Made by a program: the position numbers and the translations under genes
Origin: Agrostemma githago
Lineage: Eukaryota; Streptophyta; Magnoliopsida; Caryophyllales; Caryophyllaceae
Assembly: GCA_958450325.1 (NCBI GenBank)
Contig: OY288243.1
Coordinates: forward strand, 51,611,878-51,675,877
Direction of reading: 5' to 3'
DNA: 64,000 nt
Part shown: in pieces, positions 22,939-35,508 of the stretch
Numbering within the stretch: position 1 is the stretch's first letter
Layout: the number at the start of each line of letters is the position of its first letter
The notes under the pieces: model-generated
The model's input: only the letters and a program-made list of their open reading frames with translations
Told to the model about the DNA's origin: nothing
Databases searched by the model: none

Positions 22939-25820
22939 ATTTCGTGCTTCGAAGACGAAGCTTTATTTTAAGATGGGTAGAAATATGCAGGACTACTTGT
23001 TTTTGTGGTAAACTAAGCATGTTCTTGTGTGATTTCATGCTAATATCTATTTATTGGTCACAAATATGAATATTTTGGCTATTATCGATGCTTAATAAGC
23101 ACAATGTCATTGGTTATTGGTTATTACTTGAATTTGACTTGATTACACATATTTGTGGTTTGTTTGTGCTCAACGCACATATTGGTGATTTTGTGCTCAA
23201 TGCACGTATTGTTGGTTTGGTAGTGTTAACCACACTTATTTGATTGACTGATTGATTTTGTGCATTACGCTATTGTAAAATGGTTGAACTTGTGATTTTC
23301 AAAATTTTGAAATAATTTAAATATTTTGTCCGACATGCTCTTAACTTGGCAAGTGATACTTTTATCGTATGAGAATTTTGGTGGTTTCAAAATTTGGAAT
23401 TTTCTTATGGAATTAGGCGATCTTATCTTGTGGATTTAGGTGGTGGTAAAATTGTGAACTTTGAAATTTGAGGAATTTGGTGGTTATGGATTTTGAGGAT
23501 TTAGAAATGTGAGATATCTTTAAGGTTGTGTTTAATTTGACCGATTTTGGATATATGGAGTAAAAGATTAATTTTGGGGATATATGAAGAATTTTGGTAG
23601 ATTTTGGATATATGGAGTAAGCGAGTCATTTTGGACATTCGTGAGTAATGTGAGACTTTATTTTCGAGGATGCGTTTAAACTTCGAGGACGAAGTTTTGT
23701 TTTAAAGAGGGAAGTCTGTAACACCCGTTATTTTCTGAGTCAATTATAAGGCGTTACTTTTCTATTTTATTTAAATCGGGTTTTAAGTCGGAAAAATATT
23801 TTCAATGTCGTTATAAAATTTGAAAGTATTTTGGGTTGTCTCTTAATAAATCGGTGTTGATTTTCTTAAAGTGAAAGTTTATTTTATAAACCGAATTTGT
23901 ATCGGGTTGGAATTTGGGTCAAAACAAATAAAAAAATAAATAAATAAAACCTAAACTATTTATATAACCCTCGTCCACCTCCTTTATCCCCCTCCTCATA
24001 ACTCAATTACTTTTTTTTTCATCATTCTGAGTTCTGCCGCACAGCCCTCTAGTACGCCACTCCCTTGTTCTCTGTTCCGATTATCAAGCACCATTCAAGT
24101 TCCATTCGATTAATTCTTTTCGCTTTCATGATCGGATTATTTGTAAGTTTTCCAATGTTATTAATTTCAGCCAATTAAACCTCGTTTAATGCAATTTTGC
24201 AATCGATTTTATCATGAGTCGGAGTAGAGTCGTTGTGTCAAACAGTTAGTGAAGGTTGTGAGAAATTCCAATTGAAATTAGTGAGCTTTGTTAGGGTGTA
24301 TACTTGCAGTGATTATTAACGAAAAGTTGGAGTGATTATTTGGACAAAGCAATTGCAATGGAAATTTGTTGTTTTGGTGATGACGCAGGGTGATGTCACT
24401 ATTGATTATAAATTATAAATTACTTACTGCAAAGTTGATTTTAGTTGGAGGGAATTGTGTCGGTCTTTGTATGTGAGTTCGTTGGGGAGTTTGTATAGAA
24501 CAGGGACTCGAGTATGTATAGAGTTGGCCTTGATCATTTTAAGTGAGGTACTTTAGTTAACTATTTAGCTTGTCTTACGTTTCGACTAGCTATCCGTGTG
24601 AGTTTGTAATTAAGAAGGGGGGTCGAATGTTAACCATTATATAAAAGTTTGAGAGAGTTCTAGTGTTTTAACGAGACATTAATCATACGAATAAGTTAGG
24701 TTAGTTATTGAACCAATTTATATTATTTGTAGCTTGTGGGTTCAAGGAGAAGGAATTTTTGGACTAATTATAGCTTGGATTGACCGTCTTGAGAGGTAAG
24801 GACGTTTTAACCTTTTCACCTTTAAGTAAAGAACATGTTCGGTTTAAATTACATTTTTGAAACGGTTTTATAATTATTTTGTCAATGGTGAATTTTTATA
24901 ATACTCTTGTGATATTTTGGATATTGAAACTTTGTGACACAAGTCACACGTTGGTATTATTTTTGTATAAATTTTGGTGGTTATAACAGACACTGGGAGC
25001 TCTGTTGGTCTATGAGGTTAAGGTGCGTCTGAGACGTCCCTGAGATTTCGTCTCGAAACTGGACTCCTGGCCCGAGTTGTGTTAAGTGGGGTTTTTCGGT
25101 CCCCACTTGCTAGGTAGTTAGACTTCCTCATTTGGCAGCCTCATCCTACTGACTGCCCAAATGTGAGTAGTGCGCACTATAGTAAGTCTAGCTAAGCATA
25201 GATGGTACCTCTAGATCGTGCAAAAGGATAGGACCTTGGCACACAGGTGGTGACAATATATTTTGGTTGATTTTGGTTTCGACTACTATTTTCACAATAT
25301 TTTTGGTTTGGTATCGAGACAGTGATATTTAACTCTGCTTTCACTTTGCTACAAATTATAATTATTGTGTTACGTTTTCATTATAATATATTTTACTCAG
25401 CTTTGCTGACGTCCTTTTTGTTTTTGGGTCGTTCCCCCGCTGGAACCTGTACCTATTTGTGTTTTGGGTACAGTTGATATGCTGCATGGGTGAATTTGGT
25501 TTCGGGATGCTGAGCGAGGAAGGACTTTATTATTTAACATTTACCTCCAAACTATTTATATTTATGTTGAATTTTGGGTTGAAATTGTTTTAAACCGTTT
25601 TGGATTTTGTGGCACTTAAGTCTTCCGCTGCATTGTTTTCATTTAATTAAGTATCAAAATTCTACTTCGTTTCAATTATTTCTATCAAACTTCTTTTTCA
25701 GTTGATTTTTATTATTTTATTTGCCTTGCACTTGGCTTTGTGAGCTAAGTGCGGAGTAACAGCTTTGAGTTTTCCTATTTCACTTTATTATTTTGGTCGC
25801 GAAAATTTAGGGCTGTTACA
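22939..25820 (+). mobile_element. Truncated Ty3/gypsy element: 3' internal end plus 3' LTR
   Basis: Internal sequence (22,939-23,716) with no reading frame is followed by a polypurine tract (AAAGAGGGAAG, about 23,704) and a complete LTR. The internal part contains two similar pre-LTR motifs, GAAGACGAAGCTTTATTTTAAG (split here: about 22,950-22,972) and GAGGACGAAGTTTTGTTTTA (about 23,685). The 5' LTR and all coding sequence are gone, along with 126 bp of the flanking repeat, so a deletion ran from inside the element out into the host DNA. The LTR type resembles Tekay/Del chromoviruses. Confidence 0.78.
23717..25820 (+). repeat. 3' LTR of the truncated gypsy element, 2,104 bp
   Basis: Begins TGTAACACCCGTTATTTTC and ends TTTAGGGCTGTTACA, so the termini are TG...CA with a longer inverted TGTAAC/GTTACA pair. 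A TATA-like box (TTTATATAACCC, about 23,957) lies about 250 bp in, followed by a pyrimidine-rich leader. The final part has GTCGCGAAAATTTAGGGC, typical of this LTR class. The next bases, GTAAC, continue the 777-bp repeat. Confidence 0.8.
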
Positions 25821-27818
25821 GTAACCTTTACCAATTTCATTGATACATCAGCAATCACACATTTTCAATTTCGCATTTACCAATAAATTTGTAGCAATAA
25901 TGTGCTTAGGTCAATATGTAAAGTACATATATAAATACCATATGTACAAAATCAATCAAAGACATCTTACAGTGGTTGAATCATATTTCCTGTCGTATTA
26001 CGTTAATAATTCTTGATGTACATATTTATACTACTTAATGTATATATGTAAATATCTCCTGTACATAATTAATCTAAGAACATCATTATATATAATTCCA
26101 TATTAGATGTACATATGTCATCTAGTTACATAATAGAGTGGAAATTTTACTAGTGTCAAATCATAAGTTATATACACTATATTCTTAATTATGTATATCA
26201 TATTTTTACTTAAAAAAATACAAAAGTAAAGTATATAGGTGGCTACGTAATGTACATATTTAAATAACTGTTGTACATAATTTTTCATTTTCATATCTCT
26301 ATTTGCCATTATTAGAGGATGTATTTGGGAAACTATTTTCTTTCTGTTGGATGTATCAATTAGGTTATGGTTTAATTTCTCAAATGGCGTATATGTTTTT
26401 TTTATAGAAAAATATAGATCCGGAATTATATTCAGTTATCAATTCAGTTTACCACCTACACACATTTTGCAAAAAATTGTCTGAATTTAAATTCATGATT
26501 CCCAATAAAAAAATTCAGACAACACCACCCATTGTTGATCCTTCAATGTGACTATTAATGCAGTGTTCAATATATATCTGTCAGTGAATCAATACAAATA
26601 AAGTAACCTTTACCAATTACATTGATACATCAGCAATCACACATTTTCAATTTCTCATTTACCAATAAATTTATAGCAATACTGTGTTTAAGTCAATATG
26701 TAAAGTACATATATAAATACCATATGTACAAAATCAATCAAGGACATCCTACAGTGGTTGAATCATATTTCCTGCCGAATTACGTTAATAATTCTTGATG
26801 TACATATTTGTACTACTTAATGTATATATGTAAATATCACCTGTATATAATCAATCTAAGGACATCATTATACATAATTCCGTATTAGATGTACATATCT
26901 CATCTAGTTACATATTAGAGTGGAAATTTTCTTAGTGGCAAATCATAAGTTATATACACTATATTCTTAATTATTTATATCATATGTTTACTAAAAAAAC
27001 ACAAAAGTAAAGTATACAGGTCGCTACATAATGTACATATTTAAATAACTGTTGTACATAATTTTTCATTTTCAGATCTCTGTTTGCCATTTTTGATGTA
27101 TTTGGGAAACTATTTTCTTTATGTTGGATGTATCATTTAGGTTATGGTTTAATTTCTCAAATCACGTATATGTTTTTTTTAATAGCAAAATATAGACTCG
27201 GAATTCAATTTTGTTATCAATTAAGTTTACCACCAACACATCTTTTGCAAAAATTATCTGAACTTAAATTCATGATTCCAATGAAAAAATTCAGACAACA
27301 CCACCCATTGTTGACATTTTAATGTGACTATTAATGCAATGTTAAATATGTACCTGTCAGTGAATCAAGACAAATAAAGTTACCTTTACCAATTACATCG
27401 ATACATCAGGAATCACACATTTTCAATTTCGCATTTACCAATAAATTTGTAGCTATATTGTGTTTAGATCAATATGTAAAGTACATATATAAATACCATA
27501 TGTTAATTATCATTCAAAGACATCTTACAGTGGTTGATTCATATTTCCTGCTGATTTACCTTAATTATTCTTGATGTAAATATTTGTACTACTTAATGTA
27601 TATATGTAAATATCACCTGTACATAATCAATCTAAGGACATCATTATAAATAATTCCATATTAGATGTACATATCTCATCTAGTTACATATTAGAGTAGA
27701 CATTTTACTAGTGTCAAATCATAAGTTATATACACCATATTCTTAATTATGTATATAATATTTTTACTTAAAAAACACAAAAGTAAAGTATATAGGTTGC
27801 TACGTATTGTACATATCC

Positions 27819-29381
27819 ACTACATACTACTAATCCCTTGGTTTTGCGACACTTTTTTAGGCCACTTTCGACGCTTAAAAGGGTCGAAAATTTATTTTCT
27901 CGACGCTTTGCCAAAGCGTGGTCTTTTTGGGCGTCAAGATTTTTTGATGCTTTTTATCGTCGGGGTTGGTCAAACTTGTATGCGTTAGGATTATCGACCC
28001 AATAGTCGTCATAAATAAAGACGCTTTAGGCCGTCAGTTTCCTTTTATTTATGACACTTTTTTGCGTCAGTTTCATAGCTTTTGCGCGCCTATAATTTTT
28101 TGCCCTTTTGTATTAACGCAAGTAATATCTCCCTCTTTCTCTCACTCTACACACACACACACACACTAAGCTAGATGACACCAAAAAATTAGAGTACGTA
28201 GAAAACAATAATTAACTAGAATATATCTATCGAAAACAAAATTTTATATCGTAAAATTTCTTTATCAAAATCAAATTAAATACATCTATTAGCATGCAAA
28301 AGTATTGTAATTATTTCATCCAAAGTCTAAAAAAAAAAATCAAAAATAATATTCCCTATTAATGTTTTCAAGCAAAAATTACTAAATCTCCTAAAATATT
28401 AAATCTTGGCCACAAGACGATGCGGCTAATCTGCTACAAAAAAATGAATTTAAGAATTGCTCCTTTCATGTGGATGCACAACCAAAATTAGTATTTGATG
28501 AATCTGATACCTGCACGCAAGAAAAATAAATCTCATTAAGCTCAAATAAGATGTTTTTCTTCTAAGCACATGTAATAATTCTACCACGAAATGAACAACA
28601 TAGTTCAAACATAAGTCGTCTTATGCTTAAGATGATTTCAAACGTGAATTTTTGAACTATAAATCCGCAAACCTTTATTTTTGTTACTATATATGATTAG
28701 GGTCCAACTCCCATTATCAACATCAAAGACCCAACCACTTGCTAAAAATTCATTAAAATTCGGTAGTTAAGATACTAGCTAGGTAAGATAATTTACCTTG
28801 CAGAGATTGTGCAGGAAGCTATCGGTAGAAAATCATGAACCATATCTAGCACCATCTTGAACACTTTCTCATACTCATTGCTCAATGCTCGAACAAACAA
28901 ATTCCAAAAAAGCGACGTAGAGAAGAAGTAACTAACAAAATCTCCCTTTGTTTAGCAGTAAAAGATGAAACGATAATATTCCATATAAGTAAGGAAAACA
29001 AGAATGAGATAAATCTTAAAACTAGAATATCAGACTAATAATCCTTGTTATTGAATAAAATGAAGCTGAAACCAACAACTGTATCTATTGAATGTAAGGT
29101 TTAACGTGTAAAAATATTTGACCAAGGTCATTTATAAATTACGGGCAGACTCACTCATTCAAATATAAACATAATACGGCTAATCGGATACCATGTATTC
29201 TGTCAGACAATACACTCAGCAGACTCACATATTGACAAAGGTCACATTATACAACTAATTAGGTAACTGACATAAAAAGTAGTGCTTAGAATAGTCTATA
29301 AGCATTAACTAATCAATTTACCATTCTTATATTTGAGTACATATATATGTTGTTTAAAAAAATTAAAAGTCTTGCATATTC
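27819..29381. other. Unassigned region with a possible orphan CACTA end
   Basis: Starts CACTACATACTACTAATCC exactly where the 777-bp repeat stops. The next 250 bp carry clustered GACGCTT, CGACGC and GCGTC motifs (27,860-28,080), like CACTA subterminal repeats. I found no matching right end or transposase. The remainder (28,170-29,381) is AT-rich with a (CA)n run at about 28,150-28,168 and no credible gene. Confidence 0.4.
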
Positions 29382-29453
29382 TTTTTTTTTGGTAAATGGT
29401 AAAAATTGAATTAATGAATAACTTTACAAAGTTAATGACCCAACGGTCAAGCA

Positions 29454-32400
29454 TTACATTGCAATTTTCTCGATCCAAATCCTATCTTTATTAGGTAAGC
29501 TACTAATATTAATCTCCTGAATTTTCATCTTCAAGTCATGTTTAATTCGGCCAAATACAACCTCGGGTCTGTGGATACTAAACTCCAACCTCGCCTTATT
29601 TCTTTCGCTCCAGATGCTGTAAATTACAGCATTAATGACAGCATTCATCATATGTCGCCTCAGCTTTGATCCTCTCCTCTTCAATCTCCAATCCTGCAAG
29701 TCAGAACACGGGATATTCATTCTCATCCAGGCGTTCACCAGCATTATAATCCGTCTACTGTAATCGCATTCGCAGAACAAATGGTCTCGCGTTTCAGCGT
29801 AGTTCGCACACAAACAACATCTATTGTCCGTTGTAATAATCTGCAGTTTATACAATTTGTTCTTGACATTTAGTGCATTGAGCTGATACAACCAGCTAAT
29901 CAAGCGATGTTTAGGGGTCGTCCAGTTATTCCACACCAAATGCCACCAACTCACCTCTTCTCCTTGCTCTCTAATCCAATCATAGCCTTTCCTTATGGAA
30001 TATTTCTTACCTTCACAATTCTGCCATTCATTAGCACTATACGCAGGTCCGAGTAAGTTCTTAATTTTACATACTTTCTTCCACGTCTAGGTGCAGTCCG
30101 TGGGAGATTCGTATGCCAGCCAATCAACCCCTTTCAGATAAATTTGATGAACCCACTTCACCCACAAGGAATCAGCTTTGCTATAAATCCACCACACCAT
30201 TTTTCCCAAAGCAGCCTTGTTCCAAATACTATCATCTTTCAAGCCCAAACCCCCTTTCTTAATAGGTTTACAAACCTTCCTCCACGAGACCAAGGGGGTT
30301 CTTTTGTATTTCGAGCTTCCATCCCATAGAAAATTTCTACAAAGAGCTTCAATGTTCTTAATAACTCCTGAAGGAATCATGAAGATCGAGGCCCAATAGT
30401 TATGAAGAGTCTTAAGAACCGCTTGAATTAGGACTAAACGCCCTGCATATGACAATTTCCTAGCACCAAGCATTCTAATTCTCTCCAAAATGTTATCAAT
30501 AAGCGGCCTGCAGTCCTTAGCATTCAATTTTGTGGGTTTAATCGGGACTCCTAGATACCTGAAAGGCAGCTGACCCTCCACACAGCCCGAAACAGCCACA
30601 ATATCTTCTTTTATCTGTTCAGAAACTCCATTGAAATACACATTTGACTTTCCAGGACTCATTTTAAGTCCAGAAGCCTCTGAGAAAGTAGCATAAGTCC
30701 TGAGAAGAATCATAATGGACTTAATATCTCCTTTACAAAATAGAAGCAAATCATCTGCGAACATTAAGCTACTCAGTTTCATAGGACCACAGAGTGGATG
30801 AAACCTGAAATCCAGGTTATTCGTAGTATGATCAAGCAGTCTAGTGAGATACTCCATAATAGTAAATAGAAGAGGAGAAAGAGGATCCCCCTGTCGTAAC
30901 CCTCTCTTTCCTCTAAAGAAACCAAAGGTATTACCATTCAAGCACAAAGAGAAAGAAGCCGTCGTGACACATTCCATGATCAGAGCACTAAATTGAGGAG
31001 GGAAATCCAAAGCCAAGAGCATTTGGCCCAGGAAGCTCCACTCCACGCTGTCAAATGCTTTCTGAAGGTCTACCTTGAAGATGCATCGAGGAGAAACAGA
31101 TTTTCTGCCATACAATTTGATAAGGTCCTGACAAATCAGAATGTTCTCCAAAATGTTCCTACCCTGAATAAATCCGCTCTGTGTCTTGGAAAAAATATGA
31201 TGAAGGACTAAGGCCAATCTATTACACAACAACTTCGATATGCATTTATAAACCATATTACAACATGCGATGGGACGGAATTGTTGGACAGACTTGGGTC
31301 TAGTGACCTTGGGAATGAGAGTTAAAGTAGTATTGTTAAGCTGCTTCAAGACTTTCCCGTTAATGAAAAATTCCATCACAGCCTCACTTACTTCGTTTCC
31401 AATCATCTCCCAACTGACCTTGAAAAATTTGCTCGAAAAACCATCCGGCCCAGGAGCCTTGTCAATAGGAATAGAAAAGAAAACCTCCTTAATTTCCTCT
31501 CGGGTCACCGGCTGCATAAGGATATGATGATGTTCAGCGTTGCAGACCATACCTTTCCGAACAATGTTGCGATATACATTGGATGTTGGAGCACTGGTTC
31601 CCAGGAGACTAGTATAAAAACTTAAAAAGCTCTCCTGAATCTCCTTAGGATCAGTATGAATGACAGCCATTGCATCCTTAATCTAAACAACCTGGTTATG
31701 AGCTCTCCTGACTCTTAGAACACCGTGAAAGTTAGCAGTATTAGCATCTCTTTCAGCCATCCAATGGGCCTTCGCCTTCTGCTTTAAGAATGTCAACTGA
31801 ATCCTCTCCAGTTTTATGAACTCAGCTAGAGCAGCTCTCTCCTGCCGAATAAGATCAACATCCATCGGTTGGTGGATCAATCCTTCCTGCAGTTGCCTCA
31901 GTTTAACTCTAGCAACATCCGCATCCCTCTCCACATTAGAGAATTTTTTAAAATGCAGTTTCTTGAGGTGATACTTTATCGCCCTAAGTCTGTTCACCAA
32001 AACGTACATCTTGGTACCATAGAAGCTCGCACCTCAATTTTCCTTGATTATGTCCATAAATTCCGGGTTCGAAGTCCACATATTGTAGAACCTGAATGAT
32101 TTCTTATTAGCTAATTGCATTCCTGCTTTCCTCACTAAACACGGGCAATGATCAAATTTACCCTCAGGAAGGAACGAAGCTTTCATGTCCGGATAGCATC
32201 TACTCCACTCTTGATTAATAAGGAGACGATTCAGGCGACTATATACTCTATCCTCAGGAGCCAGTTTATTATTCCAGGTGTAAAATGCACCATCGGCAGG
32301 ACTGTTAATTAGATCACAAGCCAGCAAACAATTCTGGAATGGATCAGCTTCCTCACTTTTAAAACCTCCTCCTAGTCGTTCCTCTGCTGTAAGGACGCAA

Positions 32401-32822
32401 TTAAAATCACCTCCAACGACCCAAGGACCATCGATACCTGTAGCTATATCAGTCATCCTGTGCCATAGTTCCTCCCGTTCACGAATGCCATTAAAAGCAT
32501 ACACGAACGTGACATGAACAGCCTGCTTAGAACTGAGATGAAGCACTTTCAAGTGAATGAATTGAGGATTGTACTCAAGAAAATCCACTTGAACAGATTG
32601 GTGATTCCAACCCACCCAAATACGCCCACCCTTGTGAGTATGATTATTGGTAGATACACTCCATAACGGGAAAGTTTGAAGCGCATTCGATTGACTACTA
32701 TGTTTTATTTTAGTTTCCAACAAACTAAAAAAATCTACTTTATTATGGAGCATAAAGTTATTCTCTGTACGTTGCTTATGCTCCTTATTCATACCTCTAA
32801 CATTACAAAATGCAAAAATCAC
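29454..32822 (-). pseudogene. LINE 4 ORF2: endonuclease-reverse transcriptase, three in-frame stops
   Basis: A full-length ORF2 in a single frame. Endonuclease: FCNVRGMN, LLETKIK, GDFNCVL and KFDHCP, where the usual SDH is FDH. RT: VDLQKAFDS, GLRQGDPLSPLLF, LMFADDLLLF with FADD. zf-RVT: CCLCANYAETRDHLFC. In-frame stops lie at 32,034 (TGA, probably from TGG), 31,683 (TAG, probably from CAG) and 30,087 (TAG, next to a TW pair, probably from TGG). Each is a single C-to-T or G-to-A change, as expected from methylcytosine decay. The overlap position has GTG rather than ATG, so the start is uncertain. Confidence 0.85.
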
Positions 32823-34018
32823 TGGTTCAAGGAGAAAGATGGGTCCCCTCCTTGCTCATTACCCTCCCCAGTCAAAATCCCCTTAAAAGAAGGAGACCCC
32901 AACCTTATAATAGAAGGATCACCAGTGTCCCCTGACTTCTGACTATGCAATTGCACACCTGGACTGATCTGTAACATTCCTCCCATTGGCACTGAATTAT
33001 CTAGTTGTTGTACCAGATGTACCTCTTTATTGGCAGTATGCATAGGACCAACTTCTTTAGGTTTTGGCGTCCAAACCTGCACCTTTTGAACTGGTGCCTT
33101 CGTCTGTCCTGTTGCCCTTCTTCTGCATAAGTTAGCCTCATGACCCAGTTGTGAACAATGAGCACACTTTACTGGTTTCCACTCCCATTCAATAGGAGTT
33201 GACATCAGTACTTGCTTCTCATCTTTAAACTGAACCATCTAAGGGAAATTCTCATTGACACTTACTTCAACCAAAATACGAGCATATCCTAATTTAGTCT
33301 TTTGTTTTGTCGCCTCATCCACTGCTAAAACTTTCCCTACTCTACCCGCAATTTTCTGCAAACTGAGCCCCCAGAATTTAAGAGGCAGGTTATGAAGGCG
33401 AATCCATGTCGGAACCACCTTCACTTCTTCCTTTTCCAGTTTTACATCCGGGTTCCACTTCTTAACAATTACTGGTTTACTATCGAACATATAGTATCCA
33501 GCATTTAGAACTTTAGTTTGCATATCAGCATTCTCAAACCTAACGATGAACACACCATTAGGTAAGAAAGATATCTTATCTATATTATGATGCTTCCAAA
33601 TTCTCTTCAGGAATCCCTCGAACACCGGCCACAGCGGGTTAGCCCCAATAACATAGCCATCTTTAACAATATCATCATCTGACAGTTGCAGAATATCCTC
33701 TTGCACGTTCTCATCTTGTGTGACTTTAACAATCTTCTTTCCTTGACGCTTGTACCAATCTCCTTGATCATCCTGCATATCACCCTTACTGGTATTTCCA
33801 TGTAAGGTCTCCTTGATTTCCTCCTCAACGAGATCATCATCATCCTGAAAATCATATGGCGGTATACCATTTAATTTCTGCATACTACCATATTTTTTCC
33901 CATCTTCCATAACAGGTTTACGTGCTATCTTTTCCTTACTACCATCCTTCCTCTTATCCTTACTTGTCACAGTTTTCCTATGCGTGATGTTACGTAAACT
34001 TGCCGAAGAGGAATCCAT
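32819..34018 (-). pseudogene. LINE 4 ORF1 (DUF4283, CCHC zinc knuckle), one stop
   Basis: ORF1 of an L1-type LINE. The first ATG in frame is at 34,018 (MDSSSASLRN). The N-terminus is Lys/Arg- and Asp-rich without an RGRP-type AT-hook. The DUF4283 region follows (NPLWPVFEGFLKRIW, GVFIVRF, KKWNPD, VPTWIRLHNLPLKFW, KLGYARILVEV). A TAG at 33,239-33,241 interrupts the frame, which continues without a shift into an intact knuckle, CAHCSQLGHEANLC. The product ends at 32,819 with a TGA. ORF2 begins in the overlapping frame, where the expected ATGA reads GTGA. Confidence 0.85.
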
Positions 34019-34060
34019 AGCCACTGTGCACAGGATTCGCCGTCAAAATCACGTAGAGCC

Positions 34061-35508
34061 GCTCAGATCACCATGCCAAAGTTTTTCTCTAGGGTTTACA
34101 CCGTTTTTTTTCTTGACTACACCATAAAGATTTCAAGCCTTTTGATAAGACTATAACCAATTTTTGCAAATTTGATACCTTTCTCAAAACTTTTTTCCTA
34201 TAGTAAACTCCTGTGGTGACCCGTGATAGTGCTCTATCACGTTTCATTTAAAGTTGGATAGGAAGCATTGAGTAGTTGTTGTTTCAGTAAAAACTCCACG
34301 TCTTCCGAATCATTTCTATCACGAAGTGAAGTAATTAATCCTTGAAAAATAATCAATTGATTTCACAATTGCTTCATCTAATCCAAAAATACAATGACGA
34401 TAACAGCAAACTTATTTATCGTCTCTAAGCACAAGTGTAACTAAAGGACATTGTTTCTTTAACGATAACATAAAACTCCTCCGACATAGGTAAAACAAGG
34501 GAAAATGCAAGACCAAATAATGCAATAAGATGCAGCAGCATTAGCCGGGAAAAAAACAGTATTGTCAAAATCTAAGGCTTACAATAAATCAACTTTTTTT
34601 GGCCAAGCTTTACCCAATCCAAAAGAGCAAAGTAAAATGAGAATGTTCCTATGATTAGTTTAACAGAAGAAAAGGTGAAAGACCAAGTTGTTCATATATA
34701 TATAGAGAGAGAGGGGGGATCAAGGAAGTTAGTAACTTCCTAGAAGTCCTTTAGTGTTGATCTTGGCCTTCAATTTTTTTTTAAAAAGGGAAGATTGTCG
34801 TTAAGGCTGCCAAACATCCCTCACCCAAATCAATCACTACATTACTTCTCTCCTCTACTCTCCTGCCTATTACCCTTCCCAATCTCCTCCTTTTCAATTC
34901 ATTTCCTGAATTCAATTCATCTCTCTAACAAAACCCCATCAAATAATCTCCATTAATAACTCCGACCATACCCTGTCAACAACTCCGATCATACTCCATT
35001 TTTAACACAACATACTCCGTCAGTAACTCCGATCATCATTCAAGGTATGTTTATGCATAAACTTCAATCATCTTCATCTTTTTTTTGGCTTATTCATCTT
35101 CATCTTCAATCATATTCATCTTCTTCAAGCTTCTTTTATTTTTCATACATTCTCTTTCTTTGGTATTTATAAAACTATTCATCTTCATTATCCAGAAAAA
35201 AAACTTCATCTTCAAGATGAAGTTGTTCTTTTTTTGTGGGAAGAATGAAGCTTGAAGATAGAGATGTTGAAGATGAAGATGAAGATGAATGAAGATGAAC
35301 AAGTCATTTTGTGCGTAATGTTCTTATAGAATTACAAGGTCACACACTTTCAGTTGTCTAGTCACACTCATTAGGTTGTAGAATCACGCAGCTGTACACT
35401 CATTGTAGTCACATATTCAGTTGTATAGTCACACTCATTATGCTGTATAGTCACACTCGCTATGTTGTAAAATCACGCAGCTGTAGAATACCTTGGGATT
35501 AAGGTATC
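34061..35508. other. Non-coding, repeat-rich stretch before Tat element A
   Basis: No credible gene. At 34,694-34,720 there is (TA)n followed by (GA)n and a perfect small palindrome, AGGAAGTTAGTAACTTCCT. At 34,950-35,045 ACTCCGATCAT-type motifs repeat. An imperfect inverted repeat of CTTCATCTT/AAGATGAAG units is centred near 35,213. At 35,340-35,490 TAGTCACACTCATTATG-type units recur five or six times. It may be the remnant of a TIR element, but I cannot define its ends. Confidence 0.5.

Larger units (their letters stand above)
22829..27818. repeat. 777-bp tandem repeat array, interrupted by a gypsy fragment
   Basis: Three copies of a non-coding AT-rich unit start at 22,829, 26,363 and 27,140 with the shared start GGTTTAATTTCTCAAAT (extended upstream as TAGGTTATGG in copies 2 and 3). 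The spacing between copies 2 and 3 is 777 bp. Copy 1 is split at about 22,938 by a Ty3/gypsy remnant and resumes at 25,821; relative to copy 2 it lost 126 bp (26,477-26,602). Copy 3 ends at about 27,818, about 100 bp short. The units carry many GTACATAT and TGTACATAAT motifs. Confidence 0.9.
29382..34060 (-). mobile_element. LINE 4: L1-type LINE of a second family
   Basis: A full-length LINE on the minus strand with ORF1 (to 34,018), ORF2 (to 29,454) and a plain poly-A tail (nine T at 29,382-29,390 on the plus strand). It differs from LINEs 1-3: ORF1 lacks the N-terminal AT-hook-like motif and no (TTA)n flanks either end. The 5' end is approximate, since I found no convincing target-site duplication. 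ORF2 stays in one frame throughout with three in-frame stops and no frameshift, and ORF1 has one stop. Confidence 0.88.

Noticed and set aside
34018..34250. Target-site duplication for LINE 4
   Set aside because: I compared the sequence beside the poly-A (AAAAGTCTTGCATATTC) with the 5' flank and found no convincing match.
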